NCBI RefSeq assembly: GCF_030324495.1
Contig: NZ_JACAGN010000006.1
Location: 150,811-214,810, forward strand
Source: Myroides sp. 1354
GTDB lineage: Bacteria > Bacteroidota > Bacteroidia > Flavobacteriales > Flavobacteriaceae
Length of the DNA: 64,000 nucleotides
Direction: 5' to 3'
Shown: positions 16,944 to 26,321 of the stretch, piece after piece
Position numbering within the stretch: the first letter of the stretch is position 1
Layout: each line of letters starts with the position of its first letter
Notes under the pieces: model-generated
Told to the model about the DNA's origin: nothing
The model's input: the letters and a program-made list of their open reading frames with translations, nothing else
Databases searched by the model: none
Position numbers and translations under genes: made by a program

Positions 16944-17195
16944 ATGAAGATTCGAGATTTGTTTGCACTATGGATTAAACTGATAGCAAACTGAATGACC
17001 ATGAGTCATTTGCCAAATTTTCTCAGTAATAGTTGGTATTGGTTTAAATCTAGTGCTGTTGAAAATCCTTATGAATACGTACAAACGGGCAACTATTGGT
17101 TCGTCAGTGTATTCAATTTAATTATGGGGTGTTTTTTGGTTAGCAATAGTCGTAAAATCGCTTTTTGGTTTGTAAAGAGTACAGAAATAAAATGA
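16944..17195 (+). pseudogene. Small membrane protein gene interrupted by an in-frame TGA
   Basis: An ATG at 16944 opens 16 codons (MKIRDLFALWIKLIAN), then a TGA at 16992-16994. The same frame continues open for a further 66 codons, MTMSHLPNFLSNSW and on, to 17195. The two parts together look like one 83-residue protein with an amphipathic start and a membrane span near the C-terminus (FVSVFNLIMGCFLV). A single change of TGG to TGA would explain it. A re-start at the ATG at 16995 is possible. The function is unknown. Nothing else is seen between 16796 and 17432. Confidence 0.5.
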
Positions 17196-17468
17196 TTTTT
17201 TTAAGTTGCTGATTTTTATGTGTTTATGTGGTTTTTATGGAAAGAAGAGGTATTGGTTTATTATTCCAATGTTACCTTAATGTTAAGTGATTGTATCTAA
17301 ACTAGAGTAAGGTTAAGTTTTTAAGTAGCTGTAATTCAGTAAATAAAGGGGTTTGGTATGAGGAAAACCGAGATAAACCGTGTTTTGACGTAAAAATTAA
17401 CGTTAAGGAAACATTCGCTTGATTTTATTGCGTAATTTTGCCTCTGTTTATAACATATATTTTATATA

Positions 17469-18113
17469 ATGTCATTGAATAACATTTTTCAATTTTTAGT
17501 TCCAAAGGACAAAACGTTTTATCCTTTATTTGAACAAGCAGCTATTAAGCTTAAGAAATTATCAGAAACGCTGAATGAGGCTGTGCACACACCAGCAAAA
17601 GAAAGAGAAAAATTACTTAAAGATGTTGAGGTAATTAAGGTAGAGATCGAGGCGATTGCACAAAAAACGAGAATCGAATTAGGGAAAAACTTCATCACTC
17701 CTTTTGATAGAGAAGATATCCATAATTTGATTACTGCGGTGGATGATGTAGCGGATCACTTATCTGATGCTGCTTCTCGTATGAGATTGTATCAAATTGA
17801 CAAAATCACAAAACCTTTGCGTAAATTGACTGAAGCAAACTTAGAAGCTTGTAGTGAAGTACACAAAGGACTATTACATTTAAAAGACTTAAAAAAGCTA
17901 GAAGAGTTAGCAACTGTATGTAAAAACATTTCACGCTTAGAGAGAAAAGCGGATAAAGTTTTTGATAAGGCCGTAGCAGATATTTTTGAAAACGAAAATA
18001 ACGCGATCGAAATTATAAAATACAAAGAGGTAATGGTGGCATTAGAAACGGCTACAGATAGTTGTAGAGACGTGGCTAACGTTTTAGAAACTGTTATCGT
18101 GAAATACTCTTAA
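17469..18113 (+). CDS. DUF47 family protein (PhoU-like PiT accessory)
   Basis: The 214-residue protein is helical throughout and matches the DUF47 / PF01865 family, related to PhoU. Repeated acidic-aromatic helices carry patterns such as EDIHNLITAVDDVADHLSDAA (around 88-108) and ATDSCRDVANVLETV near the C-terminus. DUF47 proteins are almost always encoded beside PiT transporters and are thought to regulate phosphate uptake. Here the PiT gene starts 17 bp downstream. A -7 box, TAATTTTG, lies at 17433-17440. Confidence 0.9.
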   Translation: MSLNNIFQFLVPKDKTFYPLFEQAAIKLKKLSETLNEAVHTPAKEREKLLKDVEVIKVEIEAIAQKTRIELGKNFITPFDREDIHNLITAVDDVADHLSDAASRMRLYQIDKITKPLRKLTEANLEACSEVHKGLLHLKDLKKLEELATVCKNISRLERKADKVFDKAVADIFENENNAIEIIKYKEVMVALETATDSCRDVANVLETVIVKYS

Positions 18114-18130
18114 TGATCTAGCGCAAGTAT

Positions 18131-19228
18131 ATGGAATTTTTTACAGAAATATTGAGTAATCAAAGTGGGATAATGCTAATTGTTATTATTGTATTGGCCC
18201 TAGGATTTGATTATATCAATGGTTTTCACGATGCCGCAAACTCAATTGCTACGATTGTAACAACACGAGTTTTGACGCCTTTCCAAGCCGTGCTTTGGGC
18301 GGCGGCTTTTAACTTCGCAGCTTATTTTATCTCCTTATACATTATTGGTGAATTTAAGATTGGTAATACCATCGCCAAATCTGTAAACGAGAACTTTATT
18401 AGCTTAGAAGTTATTTTTGCAGGTCTTATTGCTGCAATTATTTGGAATTTAGCAACTTGGAAGTTGGGTATTCCTTCTTCTTCTTCTCATACCTTAATTG
18501 GAGGTTTTATTGGAGCTGCCGTTGCTCACGCAGGTGGTTTCTCCATTGAGGGAGTGGATGTTGTGGTGTACTCTAAAGTAGTTCCAATCTTCTTATTTAT
18601 TTTTGGTGCTCCTTTATTAGGTTTAATACTCGCTTATTTTATCACCGTTGCTATTATGTGGATTTGTAGAAATCAAAACCACTATAAATGTGAGAAGTGG
18701 TTTAAACGCTTGCAATTAGTTTCTTCTGCTTTATTCTCATTAGGACACGGAGGAAATGACGCGCAGAAAGTAATGGGTATTATTGGTGCTGCTGTAATTT
18801 TCTATCACGTTAATGTAGATATGGACCCAGATTATTTAGTTGAGGGAGTAGATACCTTTAAAGTGTTCGTAGAGCACTGGTGGTGGGTTCCTTTGGCTTC
18901 TTTCTTATTTATTGGTTTAGGAACACTATCTGGTGGATGGAAAATCGTTAAAACCATGGGAAGTAAGATTACGAAAGTAACACCTTTAGAGGGAGTTGCT
19001 GCGGAAACTGCAGGAGCTGTTGCCTTATATGTAACAGAACATTTAGGTATTCCTGTTTCTACAACACATACCATTACGGGTTCAATCATCGGGGTAGGTG
19101 TAACAAAACGCGTATCAGCAGTGCGTTGGGGTGTTACGATAAACCTATTATGGGCTTGGATTTTGACAATACCCGTATCAGCTATCATCGCTATGATTGT
19201 ATATTATATCGTAGCTGCAGTGGTTTAA
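18131..19228 (+). CDS. Inorganic phosphate transporter, PiT family
   Basis: The 365-residue protein has about 10-11 spans and the duplicated PiT signature. The first copy is GFDYINGFHDAANSIATIVTTR (around residues 25-46). The second is SLGHGGNDAQKVMGIIGAA (around 204-222). Further conserved stretches are GIPSSSSHTLIGGFIGA and GIPVSTTHTITGSIIGVG. PiT proteins import metal-phosphate complexes with protons. The gene is co-transcribed with the DUF47 protein and ends at a terminator. Confidence 0.94.
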   Translation: MEFFTEILSNQSGIMLIVIIVLALGFDYINGFHDAANSIATIVTTRVLTPFQAVLWAAAFNFAAYFISLYIIGEFKIGNTIAKSVNENFISLEVIFAGLIAAIIWNLATWKLGIPSSSSHTLIGGFIGAAVAHAGGFSIEGVDVVVYSKVVPIFLFIFGAPLLGLILAYFITVAIMWICRNQNHYKCEKWFKRLQLVSSALFSLGHGGNDAQKVMGIIGAAVIFYHVNVDMDPDYLVEGVDTFKVFVEHWWWVPLASFLFIGLGTLSGGWKIVKTMGSKITKVTPLEGVAAETAGAVALYVTEHLGIPVSTTHTITGSIIGVGVTKRVSAVRWGVTINLLWAWILTIPVSAIIAMIVYYIVAAVV

Positions 19229-19254
19229 TTTGATACAAATTTTAGAATATATTG

Positions 19255-19287
19255 AAAAGGAATGATTGAAAAATCATTCCTTTTTTT
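19255..19287 (+). terminator. Intrinsic terminator of the DUF47-PiT operon
   Basis: GGAATGATT pairs with AATCATTCC around a 4-base loop and is followed by seven T's. The rest of the 19229-19546 gap shows nothing I recognise. Confidence 0.88.
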
Positions 19288-19546
19288 GTTTTTATTCCAT
19301 ATGAATTCTTAGCGTAATTGAAAGGTAATCTGAAGAAATGAAACAAAAATCAACTACCTAATGATGTAGGTTAATCCTGACTGGGTTCACTTAATTCCAG
19401 ATTTTTAAAAAGTTCATTTTTTTAAAAAACACAATATCTTCTCATCGATCAAAAAGGTAAATACGAATTTACGCTTTAGCTTTTTACAGTTTACATGTCT
19501 CTTTTTTTACATCTTTCGTTGTTTTGTACCGTTAAATAAGTAAAGA

Positions 19547-20245
19547 ATGAGAATGAAAGAAAAATTGGCCATAGGGCTTTTGATTTTTGGAATTACAATG
19601 GTTCAGGCACAAGAGAATATTGGTATTGGAACATTACAACCCCATACTTCCGCAATTTTAGATGTCAACGCAACAGATAAAGGTATACTGTTTCCCAGAG
19701 TTGCCTTGAGTAAGGAAACTATTTTGTCCGGTGGCACAAATGCTGTCGGTGTGGTTGTTTTTAATACTGGTACAGCAGGTATTACCAAAAAGGGATTCTA
19801 CTTTTGGAATGGAAGTAAATGGGAATTATTAGCCTTAGATTCAGAAATGACGATTGAAATTGAAACCATCAATCAAAAATTAGAACAAATTAAGAATCCA
19901 ATCTTAGTTGTAGGTAACCCACCTGTTTTTGCCAATGAAATTATCGATAATAAACAAGTATATATCGGAAGATTTGATATTGAAGTAGGAAAACCTCAAT
20001 CTACGATTCTTGAGTATAATACAACTATTAAAACGCCTTTAGTTATCGCTAATTTAAACAAAGTAATAGATGCTAAAATTTACGATGCTACAGGAGCTTT
20101 GGTGGTACAGAGTATTGCAAATATTACCACAAGTGATGGTCTCTCTTTCCATTTTGGTAATCCAAATATGTATACCGCATTACCAGTAGGACGTTATCAG
20201 TTGGTTTTGAAGTACAGTACTACGTTGCCAGCACCAACAAATTAA
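19547..20245 (+). CDS. Secreted protein of unknown function with IGIGT/LDV N-terminal motif
   Basis: The 232-residue protein has a signal peptide ending near MVQAQ (residue 22). The mature part starts ENIGIGTLQPHTSAILDVNATDKGILFPRV. This start is common to many exported Bacteroidota proteins of unknown function that resemble tail-fibre-like surface proteins. The rest is probably beta-rich. It is the first of four exported proteins encoded in tandem to 23922, the next being 32 bp downstream. A surface role is likely; the exact function is unknown. Confidence 0.7.
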   Translation: MRMKEKLAIGLLIFGITMVQAQENIGIGTLQPHTSAILDVNATDKGILFPRVALSKETILSGGTNAVGVVVFNTGTAGITKKGFYFWNGSKWELLALDSEMTIEIETINQKLEQIKNPILVVGNPPVFANEIIDNKQVYIGRFDIEVGKPQSTILEYNTTIKTPLVIANLNKVIDAKIYDATGALVVQSIANITTSDGLSFHFGNPNMYTALPVGRYQLVLKYSTTLPAPTN

Positions 20246-20277
20246 AAAATAGAAGAAGAAATCATAATAGTGAAAAG

Positions 20278-20910
20278 ATGAAAAATAAAATACGAATTAT
20301 CTTGTTTTTAGTCCTCGGATATGCACAATTGTCTTATGGACAAGTTGTAATTGGAGGAGCAACATATCCTGTGGAAGGAGCCTTATTGGATTTAAAAGAA
20401 TACAAGGCCAATACAGAAAATGTGACAGCAGCTAAAGGATTGTTGTTTCCTCGGGTAAAGCTAACGAGCTTAACGAGCTTAGTTCCTTTGGTGCAAGTGG
20501 AAACAACTGAAAATAAAAAAGAACATATTGGTTTACAAGTTTATCATATAGGAGATAGTGAAATTCCAGCAGGACTAAAGGTATGGGATGGCGCTAAATG
20601 GATAGGCAGCGGTGGTGAAAAACAAGAACAGTGGATTTATATGCCTGCATTTCCCATTCAAATGCATCAAACAACAGAGCAAAAAATAAACCTCTATGAG
20701 GAATATAAAAAACAAATAGGTGATGTTAGTGGAATGATTATTTGGGAGGAAAGAGAAGTGAAATTTGTGATTACAGGGTACGACGCTACCGCTTTTAATA
20801 CTGCGCCTCTTGTTAAAATAGAAAATGGCAAGCAATATTTAGTATACAAAGCTAAAGTAAATGGCGTAACAGCATCTAGTTATTTAAATATAATTATAGT
20901 GAAGATATAA
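20278..20910 (+). CDS. Secreted protein of unknown function, related to its upstream neighbour
   Basis: The 210-residue protein has a signal peptide ending near SYGQ (residue 21). The mature start has VVIGGATYPVEGALLDLKEY and then KGLLFPRVKL, the same layout as the preceding gene. The C-terminal half has a YDATAFNTAPLVKIENGKQYLVYKAKV region, probably a beta sandwich. Its stop codon overlaps the start of the next gene by one base (TAATG), which points to coupled translation. The function is unknown. Confidence 0.68.
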   Translation: MKNKIRIILFLVLGYAQLSYGQVVIGGATYPVEGALLDLKEYKANTENVTAAKGLLFPRVKLTSLTSLVPLVQVETTENKKEHIGLQVYHIGDSEIPAGLKVWDGAKWIGSGGEKQEQWIYMPAFPIQMHQTTEQKINLYEEYKKQIGDVSGMIIWEEREVKFVITGYDATAFNTAPLVKIENGKQYLVYKAKVNGVTASSYLNIIIVKI

Positions 20911-22403
20911 TGAAACAAAAAAACTATGTAATCGGATATTGTGGTTTGTTTTTTTTCTTTTTATCTACAATGGCATATGCACAATTGCCTTATGATAATA
21001 CAGCGGTTTCAGAAGAGGAATTCAGTCTATTTGAAGGTTCTGGTATAGTTAATTTTAAACCGCATGGGATAGAATTAACGACTGGAGCGAATCAAACCAA
21101 TGGAGTGTTTTTAGAAGAAGTGATATTTGCGTCTGAACGTGGATTTATCTTAGGATTTGATTATCTAATGACGGGAGTAGGTGGAAATTCAACAGACCGA
21201 GGTGCGAATGGGATTGCACTTGTTCTTTTTGATGCTAGTGTGAAAGATCTCAAAATAGGATCGAAAACTGCTGGATTGGGTTATAGCTATAGCAATGCTG
21301 TGAATACCAATCAAGCCGTACCTGGATTTACCAAAGGTTTTTTGAGTATTGGATTAGATTTGTATGGCGATTCGAAAAATCGAAAAAAATTAGATAATGA
21401 ATTTAGAAATGGGATTGAAATCCCAAGCAAACAAAATAATCACATTACTGTTCGTGGTCAAGGAGATAAATTAGAAGGGTATCCTGTCTATATTTCACAA
21501 AGTGTTACAAATATTGAGGAACGTTATAAACTTAATTTACATACAGGGGAATATACGCAAAATTTTGAAACGCCTGATCCAAATGGATTTAGGTTTAAAC
21601 TCAGAGAGAACAATATTAGTAATGAATTAGATCTCAATGCTTCTTTTGGACATCCTTCCTATCGCAGGGTTATTGTTAGTTTGTTACCTGCTAAAAAACT
21701 GCATGATATAGGATTTTACTTAAATGTCGATATGATTTATGGCAATAAAACAAGCCGAATAATAAATTCTTTTTTTATTCCATCGGAGGATATGATTAAA
21801 TATCAAGAGGCTAGTTCAACTACTGCGAATGTTTTAAAGGAAAAATGGATCAGTACACCAGCATTATTTAAAGTGGGATTTACAGCAACTACAGGAACAA
21901 TTTATCAAAAGCAGATCATTAGAAATATCAAAATTAACCTTCCTTTCGCTCCAATCGTAAAAGATGTAGAAGCTCCAAATGCCTGTATAGACCACACTAC
22001 AACAATTGATGTACTAATGAATAGTATCGGTTTTGATACCAATAAATATGTTGGAGGGCAAGATATTGCTTCTTTAGGAAGTAATGAACATTTAGACCCC
22101 TTTAGTTTTCAGTTTTTGACCTTAGTGGATAGTGAACTCAGAAATACGTTAGAACCTTATGTTGCAATGACAGAGGCGGGTCGATATGAATACAGTCCCA
22201 TCACAAAACAAGTTGTTTTTATCCCGAAAAACGGAATGACTTCTACTGAAGATACAATTTACTTCAGTATAAAAAATAAAAGAAAAGTAATAGGAGGAAC
22301 CGATTTAGGTGGAGAGCAGTATCGATCAGAAGGTGCTAAGATTAAATTGAATTTCACTCATACTTGCAATAGCATTATCATGGTAAATGGAAGTGCTCTT
22401 TAA
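20910..22403 (+). CDS. Secreted L-type lectin-like protein, paralogue 1
   Basis: The 497-residue protein has a signal peptide ending near AYAQ (residue 25). Residues about 50-270 resemble the L-type (legume-like) lectin fold: GFILGFDYLMTG, then ANGIALVLFDAS, LGYSYSN and GFLSIGLDLYGD. These correspond to the conserved metal-site and beta-sandwich segments. The C-terminal part (about 350-490) is a second beta-rich domain shared with the next gene. It probably binds glycans at the cell surface or in the matrix. No sorting domain of the type IX secretion kind is obvious at the C-terminus. Confidence 0.65.
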   Translation: MKQKNYVIGYCGLFFFFLSTMAYAQLPYDNTAVSEEEFSLFEGSGIVNFKPHGIELTTGANQTNGVFLEEVIFASERGFILGFDYLMTGVGGNSTDRGANGIALVLFDASVKDLKIGSKTAGLGYSYSNAVNTNQAVPGFTKGFLSIGLDLYGDSKNRKKLDNEFRNGIEIPSKQNNHITVRGQGDKLEGYPVYISQSVTNIEERYKLNLHTGEYTQNFETPDPNGFRFKLRENNISNELDLNASFGHPSYRRVIVSLLPAKKLHDIGFYLNVDMIYGNKTSRIINSFFIPSEDMIKYQEASSTTANVLKEKWISTPALFKVGFTATTGTIYQKQIIRNIKINLPFAPIVKDVEAPNACIDHTTTIDVLMNSIGFDTNKYVGGQDIASLGSNEHLDPFSFQFLTLVDSELRNTLEPYVAMTEAGRYEYSPITKQVVFIPKNGMTSTEDTIYFSIKNKRKVIGGTDLGGEQYRSEGAKIKLNFTHTCNSIIMVNGSAL

Positions 22404-22407
22404 AAAA

Positions 22408-23922
22408 ATGAAAATGAAAATACATCAAATAAAAAAAATACAAATTTTTCTATTGATCTTATTTGGAATCAATAGTACAACCTTTTATGCACAATACCCT
22501 TATTTTAATTCAGGACAGAAAGGAGATGATTTTAAGCTAATTGGAGAAAGTAGTCCTGGTTTGGTTACTTATACCGCTAAGGGAATAAAACTACTGGATA
22601 ATCAACATCAATTTGTTGGTATTTATCTGGATAAATTGAGTTTTACTACGGAAAAAGGATTTATTTTAGAATTTGAGTTTGGATTAGATCAAGGTAGACA
22701 AGAAGGTGGGAAATATGGAGATGGTATTTCCATGGTACTTTTTGATGCCAATGAGAGAAACCCTCAAACAGGGGATAAAGGAGGAGCTTTGGGGTATGCA
22801 CACACACAAAGATCTACAGGTTCTAATGCAGCAGGATTTACGAAAGGTATTTTTGGGCTGGGCTTGGATTTATATGGGAATAACAAGAGAATCATGCGTT
22901 TTCCTGGTGAAACGAGAAATGGAATTACACCCAATGATGATAATGGAAATTTTGTAGTGTTAAGAGGACCTTATAATCCCAATAATCTGTATGAAGGTTA
23001 TCCTGTTCTTTTTGCAATCAATACCGTGAAGAATATTAACTTCTATTTGGATGCAAATACTGGAAAAGCGGTGAGTAATCAAAGAGGAGTTCTTGGAAAG
23101 CGCTTTCAAATTCACGGTGGACAAGATAATGCTAAGCCAGGAGAAGAGGGATATCGAAAGATTCGAATAGCATTTTACCCAGGGGTTGATGACTTCAGTG
23201 CAAAAAAAGGATTCTTTATTTCCGTAAATATCATAAATGGAAATTACGATTCTTCAGTTATTAGAAATTATTTTGTGCCCAAAGCGAGTTCGATTAAATA
23301 CAAAGAGCAATTAGCAGATGGTTCATCCCCAGAAAGAAGACTGAATGTAAATATTCCTGCTAGTATGAAAATGGGATTTACTGGAGGAACAGGAACTGCC
23401 TCTATTCGCGCACACATTCGAAAGATATCATTGGTTTTGCCTTTTTCACCAGTCGTACAAGATATCAATATTCCCGATGTAATCAGAAGTCGTCCTTTTG
23501 TCTGTGAGCCTTTGTATAGCGCTGTGGGCTATGAAACCAATGTATACAAAGTTTTAAATCAGCCCAATCCTTCAACTGTCTTTCTGGATTTTGCTTCTTT
23601 TCGCTTTAAGATTTTTGAAGAAGCTACAAAAACCTATGAACTTACTAGTGATCCCTATAAGTTAGAAGTGCCTAGAGTGGGGGAATTTAATTATAATAAA
23701 GATAATGGAGAAGTAACTTTTATTCCGGTTGAAGGATATAAAGGAACAAGTTATACGTTTTATTACGATATTAAAAATAAAAAACCAGCAAAAGGAGTAG
23801 ATATTAGTACGGAAGAATATCGATCTGCAACAGCTTCAGTAACATTGAATTTTACAGATGAAATTCCATTGTATCGCAATCCACCTTTGTTGGTAAATAA
23901 AGGAGTGAACAAAGTAAAGTAA
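22408..23922 (+). CDS. Secreted L-type lectin-like protein, paralogue 2
   Basis: I chose the ATG at 22408, four bases after the previous stop, because it leads directly into a signal peptide ending near FYAQ; an earlier in-frame ATG at 22387 overlaps the previous gene. The 504-residue protein repeats the upstream architecture. The lectin-like part has GDGISMVLFDAN, ALGYAH and GIFGLGLDLYGN. The C-terminal domain includes FYYDIKNKKP and EEYRSATASVTLNFT, matching FSIKNKRKV and EQYRSEGAKIKLNFT in paralogue 1. The pair clearly arose by duplication. The ligand is unknown. Confidence 0.65.
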   Translation: MKMKIHQIKKIQIFLLILFGINSTTFYAQYPYFNSGQKGDDFKLIGESSPGLVTYTAKGIKLLDNQHQFVGIYLDKLSFTTEKGFILEFEFGLDQGRQEGGKYGDGISMVLFDANERNPQTGDKGGALGYAHTQRSTGSNAAGFTKGIFGLGLDLYGNNKRIMRFPGETRNGITPNDDNGNFVVLRGPYNPNNLYEGYPVLFAINTVKNINFYLDANTGKAVSNQRGVLGKRFQIHGGQDNAKPGEEGYRKIRIAFYPGVDDFSAKKGFFISVNIINGNYDSSVIRNYFVPKASSIKYKEQLADGSSPERRLNVNIPASMKMGFTGGTGTASIRAHIRKISLVLPFSPVVQDINIPDVIRSRPFVCEPLYSAVGYETNVYKVLNQPNPSTVFLDFASFRFKIFEEATKTYELTSDPYKLEVPRVGEFNYNKDNGEVTFIPVEGYKGTSYTFYYDIKNKKPAKGVDISTEEYRSATASVTLNFTDEIPLYRNPPLLVNKGVNKVK

Positions 23923-23940
23923 ACTATTTGGGTTCAAATG

Positions 23941-23975
23941 AAAAACGCTTAGTCTTTTTTGACTAAGCGCTTTTT
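23941..23975. terminator. Bidirectional terminator between the lectin operon and metK
   Basis: CGCTTAGTC (23946-23954) pairs with GACTAAGCG (23961-23969) around a 6-base loop, with an A-run on the left and a T-run on the right. Confidence 0.85.
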
Positions 23976-23988
23976 ATTCAATTGTTTA

Positions 23989-25281
23989 TTACAATTGAAA
24001 AGCTTTTTTGATATCTTCTACTCGGTCTAATTTTTCCCAAGTAAATAATTCAACTTCTACTTGTTTTGTTTCTCCTCCTGGACGAGTAAAGGTCTTCGTT
24101 ACCACTTGAGGTTTGCGTCCCATGTGTCCATAAGCAGCTGTTTCGCTGTAAATAGGGTTGCGTAATTTTAGACTTGTTTCGATAAAGTATGGACGTAAAT
24201 CGAAAAGTTCACTTACTTTTTTAGCAATCTCACCATCTGTTAGATTTACTTTGGAAGTACCATACGTATTTACGTATACTCCCGTTGGTTTTGCGATACC
24301 AATAGCATAAGAAACTTGTACTAATACTTCTTCTGCTACTCCGGCTGCAACAAGGTTTTTCGCAATGTGACGTGTAGCATAAGCCGCACTTCGGTCTACT
24401 TTACTTGGATCTTTTCCTGAAAATGCACCACCACCATGAGCTCCTTTTCCTCCATAAGTATCTACAATAATCTTTCTTCCTGTTAATCCTGTATCTCCAT
24501 GAGGTCCTCCAATAATGAAAACTCCAGTAGGGTTAATCAAGAATTCAATTTCTTCTTTCGATTCAAATAAGTATTGGTATTGAGGGTATTTCGCAAGTAC
24601 ACGAGGAATTAAAACCTCAATGATGTCTTGTTTAATTTGTGCTTGCATCGTTGACTCCGCTTTTGCTTTTGCCTCAGGCGTTGCATTTTCCGCTTGAATA
24701 AAGTCATCGTGTTGAGTAGATAATACAATCGTTACAATGCGAACAGGTTTGTTGTCATCGTTGTATTCTAATGTAACCTGGCTTTTCGCATCTGGACGTA
24801 AGTAGGTTACCGCTGTATTTTCTCTGCGGATTACTGCTAATTCTTGTAACAATTTATGAGATAAATCTAAAGCTAAAGGCATATAATCCTCTGTTTCAGT
24901 AGATGCGTAACCAAACATCATCCCTTGGTCTCCTGCTCCTTGATCTTCTTTGCTCGCACGTTCAACCCCTTGGCTAATCTCTGCGGATTGTTCGTGAATC
25001 GCAGATAAAATACCACAAGAATTACCGTCAAACATATATTCACTCTTCGTATAACCAATTTTATTGATTACATCGCGAGCAATTTGTTGTACATCTAAAT
25101 AGGTTTTTGATTTTACTTCCCCAGCAAGAATTACCTGCCCAGTAGTAACTAAAGTCTCACATGCTACTTTTGATTCTAAATCAAAAGCCAAGAAATTGTC
25201 AATTAAAGCATCTGAAATTTGATCTGCAATTTTATCAGGATGTCCTTCACTTACAGATTCCGATGTGAAGTAATAAGCCAT
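23989..25281 (-). CDS. metK: S-adenosylmethionine synthase
   Basis: The 430-residue enzyme makes S-adenosylmethionine from methionine and ATP. Visible motifs are [13 protein letters not shown] near residue 14, the [12 protein letters not shown] signature around 118-128 and the phosphate-binding [19 protein letters not shown] around 280-300. Its length is slightly above the usual 385-400, with small insertions in the middle, as in other Bacteroidota. A SAM-II-like RNA motif lies in its leader (25344-25396). The enzyme's product may therefore repress its own gene. Confidence 0.96.
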   Translation of the reverse strand: MAYYFTSESVSEGHPDKIADQISDALIDNFLAFDLESKVACETLVTTGQVILAGEVKSKTYLDVQQIARDVINKIGYTKSEYMFDGNSCGILSAIHEQSAEISQGVERASKEDQGAGDQGMMFGYASTETEDYMPLALDLSHKLLQELAVIRRENTAVTYLRPDAKSQVTLEYNDDNKPVRIVTIVLSTQHDDFIQAENATPEAKAKAESTMQAQIKQDIIEVLIPRVLAKYPQYQYLFESKEEIEFLINPTGVFIIGGPHGDTGLTGRKIIVDTYGGKGAHGGGAFSGKDPSKVDRSAAYATRHIAKNLVAAGVAEEVLVQVSYAIGIAKPTGVYVNTYGTSKVNLTDGEIAKKVSELFDLRPYFIETSLKLRNPIYSETAAYGHMGRKPQVVTKTFTRPGGETKQVEVELFTWEKLDRVEDIKKAFQL

Positions 25282-25343
25282 ATGGTTTGTTTTTTTTAGT
25301 GTTTTTAAAAAAAGAGGAATGGCTAAAGTGAAGATACAATATA

Positions 25344-25396
25344 TTCTGCTTTAGCATTTTTTACCGAGGTTGCAATCAGTTCAAATTTTTCCTCCT
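25344..25396 (-). promoter_or_regulatory. SAM-II-like riboswitch in the metK leader
   Basis: On the minus strand GAGG (25394-25391) can pair with CCTC (25369-25366). The loop between them reads AUUUGAACUGAUUGCAA, close to the conserved SAM-II loop ending in UUGCAA. The 3' side reads GGUAAAAAAUGCUAAAGCAG; GCUAAA is a SAM-II hallmark, and CAG (25348-25346) can pair with CUG in the loop to make the pseudoknot. The motif is 53 nt, as expected for SAM-II, and lies between the promoter and metK. The four-pair P1 stem is short. Confidence 0.62.
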
Positions 25397-25409
25397 ATGA
25401 AATTCTTTG

Positions 25410-25442
25410 CAAATGTATCAACTATTTTTTAAACTAAACAAA
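25410..25442 (-). promoter_or_regulatory. Bacteroidota-type promoter for metK
   Basis: On the minus strand TTTG (25439-25442) is followed after 21 bases by TACATTTG (25410-25417). Transcription would start just upstream of the SAM-II-like motif, giving a leader of roughly 120 nt. Confidence 0.6.
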
Positions 25443-25605
25443 TTTTACTCTTTTTTATATTCCTCTTAACGATTATGTGATTTTTACTAATCCCAAGCAA
25501 ATACACCTTTTAATGAATTAGATATGAAACATAAGAGTGTGTAAAATACTTAAAAACTGTTAGTTTTTTTTTAAATCAGTAAAAATATAGAGATTTATTG
25601 CTTTA

Positions 25606-25639
25606 TTTGCATTTTAAAAGCCATTTTTGGTTACATTTG
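25606..25639 (+). promoter_or_regulatory. Bacteroidota-type promoter for the carbonic anhydrase genes
   Basis: TTTG (25606-25609) is followed after 22 bases by TACATTTG (25632-25639). The -7 box lies about 30 bp before the ATG at 25672, which supports that start over an earlier in-frame one at 25627. Confidence 0.6.
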
Positions 25640-25671
25640 TTTCGAATTATTATCGTATTAATCGCGTAAAA

Positions 25672-26310
25672 ATGAGACTACATAATATAGACGATCAAAA
25701 GTCAATGACTCCGCAGATGGCGCTGTCTTTTTTAAAAGAAGGAAACCAACGCTTTGTTGAAAACCTGAAAGCCCATGCTAATTTATTGGAGCAAGTAAAC
25801 GAAACCAAAGAAAGTCAATTTCCCTTTGCTATTATTCTTAGTTGTATTGATAGCCGTACTTCAGCTGAATTAATCTTTGATCAAGGCTTAGGTGATGTGT
25901 TTAGTACGCGTATCGCTGGAAATGTATTGAATGAAGATATCATCGGTTCAATGGAATTTGCTTGTAAATTAGCTGGTTCTAAATTAATCGTAGTATTGGG
26001 GCATTCCCATTGTGGTGCTATTACAGGAGCTTGTAAAGAGGTTAAATTAGGACATTTAAGCAATTTATTGTCTAAAGTTGAGCCTGCAGTAGAGCACGTA
26101 AAGAAATATTATCCTGATTTAGATATCAAATCCAAAGAAGGAGTAGATATGGTCGCATTCTATAATGTAGAATATACCATTAACCATATTCTAACTAAGA
26201 GTAATGTACTTTGTGACATGTATGAAAAAGGGGAAATCGGTATCGTTGGAGCCTTTTATAAAGTGGAAACAGGGGAAGTAGATTTCGTAAAAGAAATGTT
26301 TGTTGAATAA
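25672..26310 (+). CDS. Beta-carbonic anhydrase 1
   Basis: The 212-residue enzyme interconverts CO2 and bicarbonate. The zinc ligands are C58 (SCIDSR, with D60 and R62 forming the catalytic dyad), H111 and C114 in GHSHCG. I chose the ATG at 25672 because a promoter lies over the upstream in-frame start. There is no signal peptide, so it acts in the cytoplasm. A second, different beta-carbonic anhydrase starts 11 bp downstream. The two together may serve carboxylases or pH balance, but this is an inference. Confidence 0.93.
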   Translation: MRLHNIDDQKSMTPQMALSFLKEGNQRFVENLKAHANLLEQVNETKESQFPFAIILSCIDSRTSAELIFDQGLGDVFSTRIAGNVLNEDIIGSMEFACKLAGSKLIVVLGHSHCGAITGACKEVKLGHLSNLLSKVEPAVEHVKKYYPDLDIKSKEGVDMVAFYNVEYTINHILTKSNVLCDMYEKGEIGIVGAFYKVETGEVDFVKEMFVE

Positions 26311-26321
26311 AAAGAGAAGTT

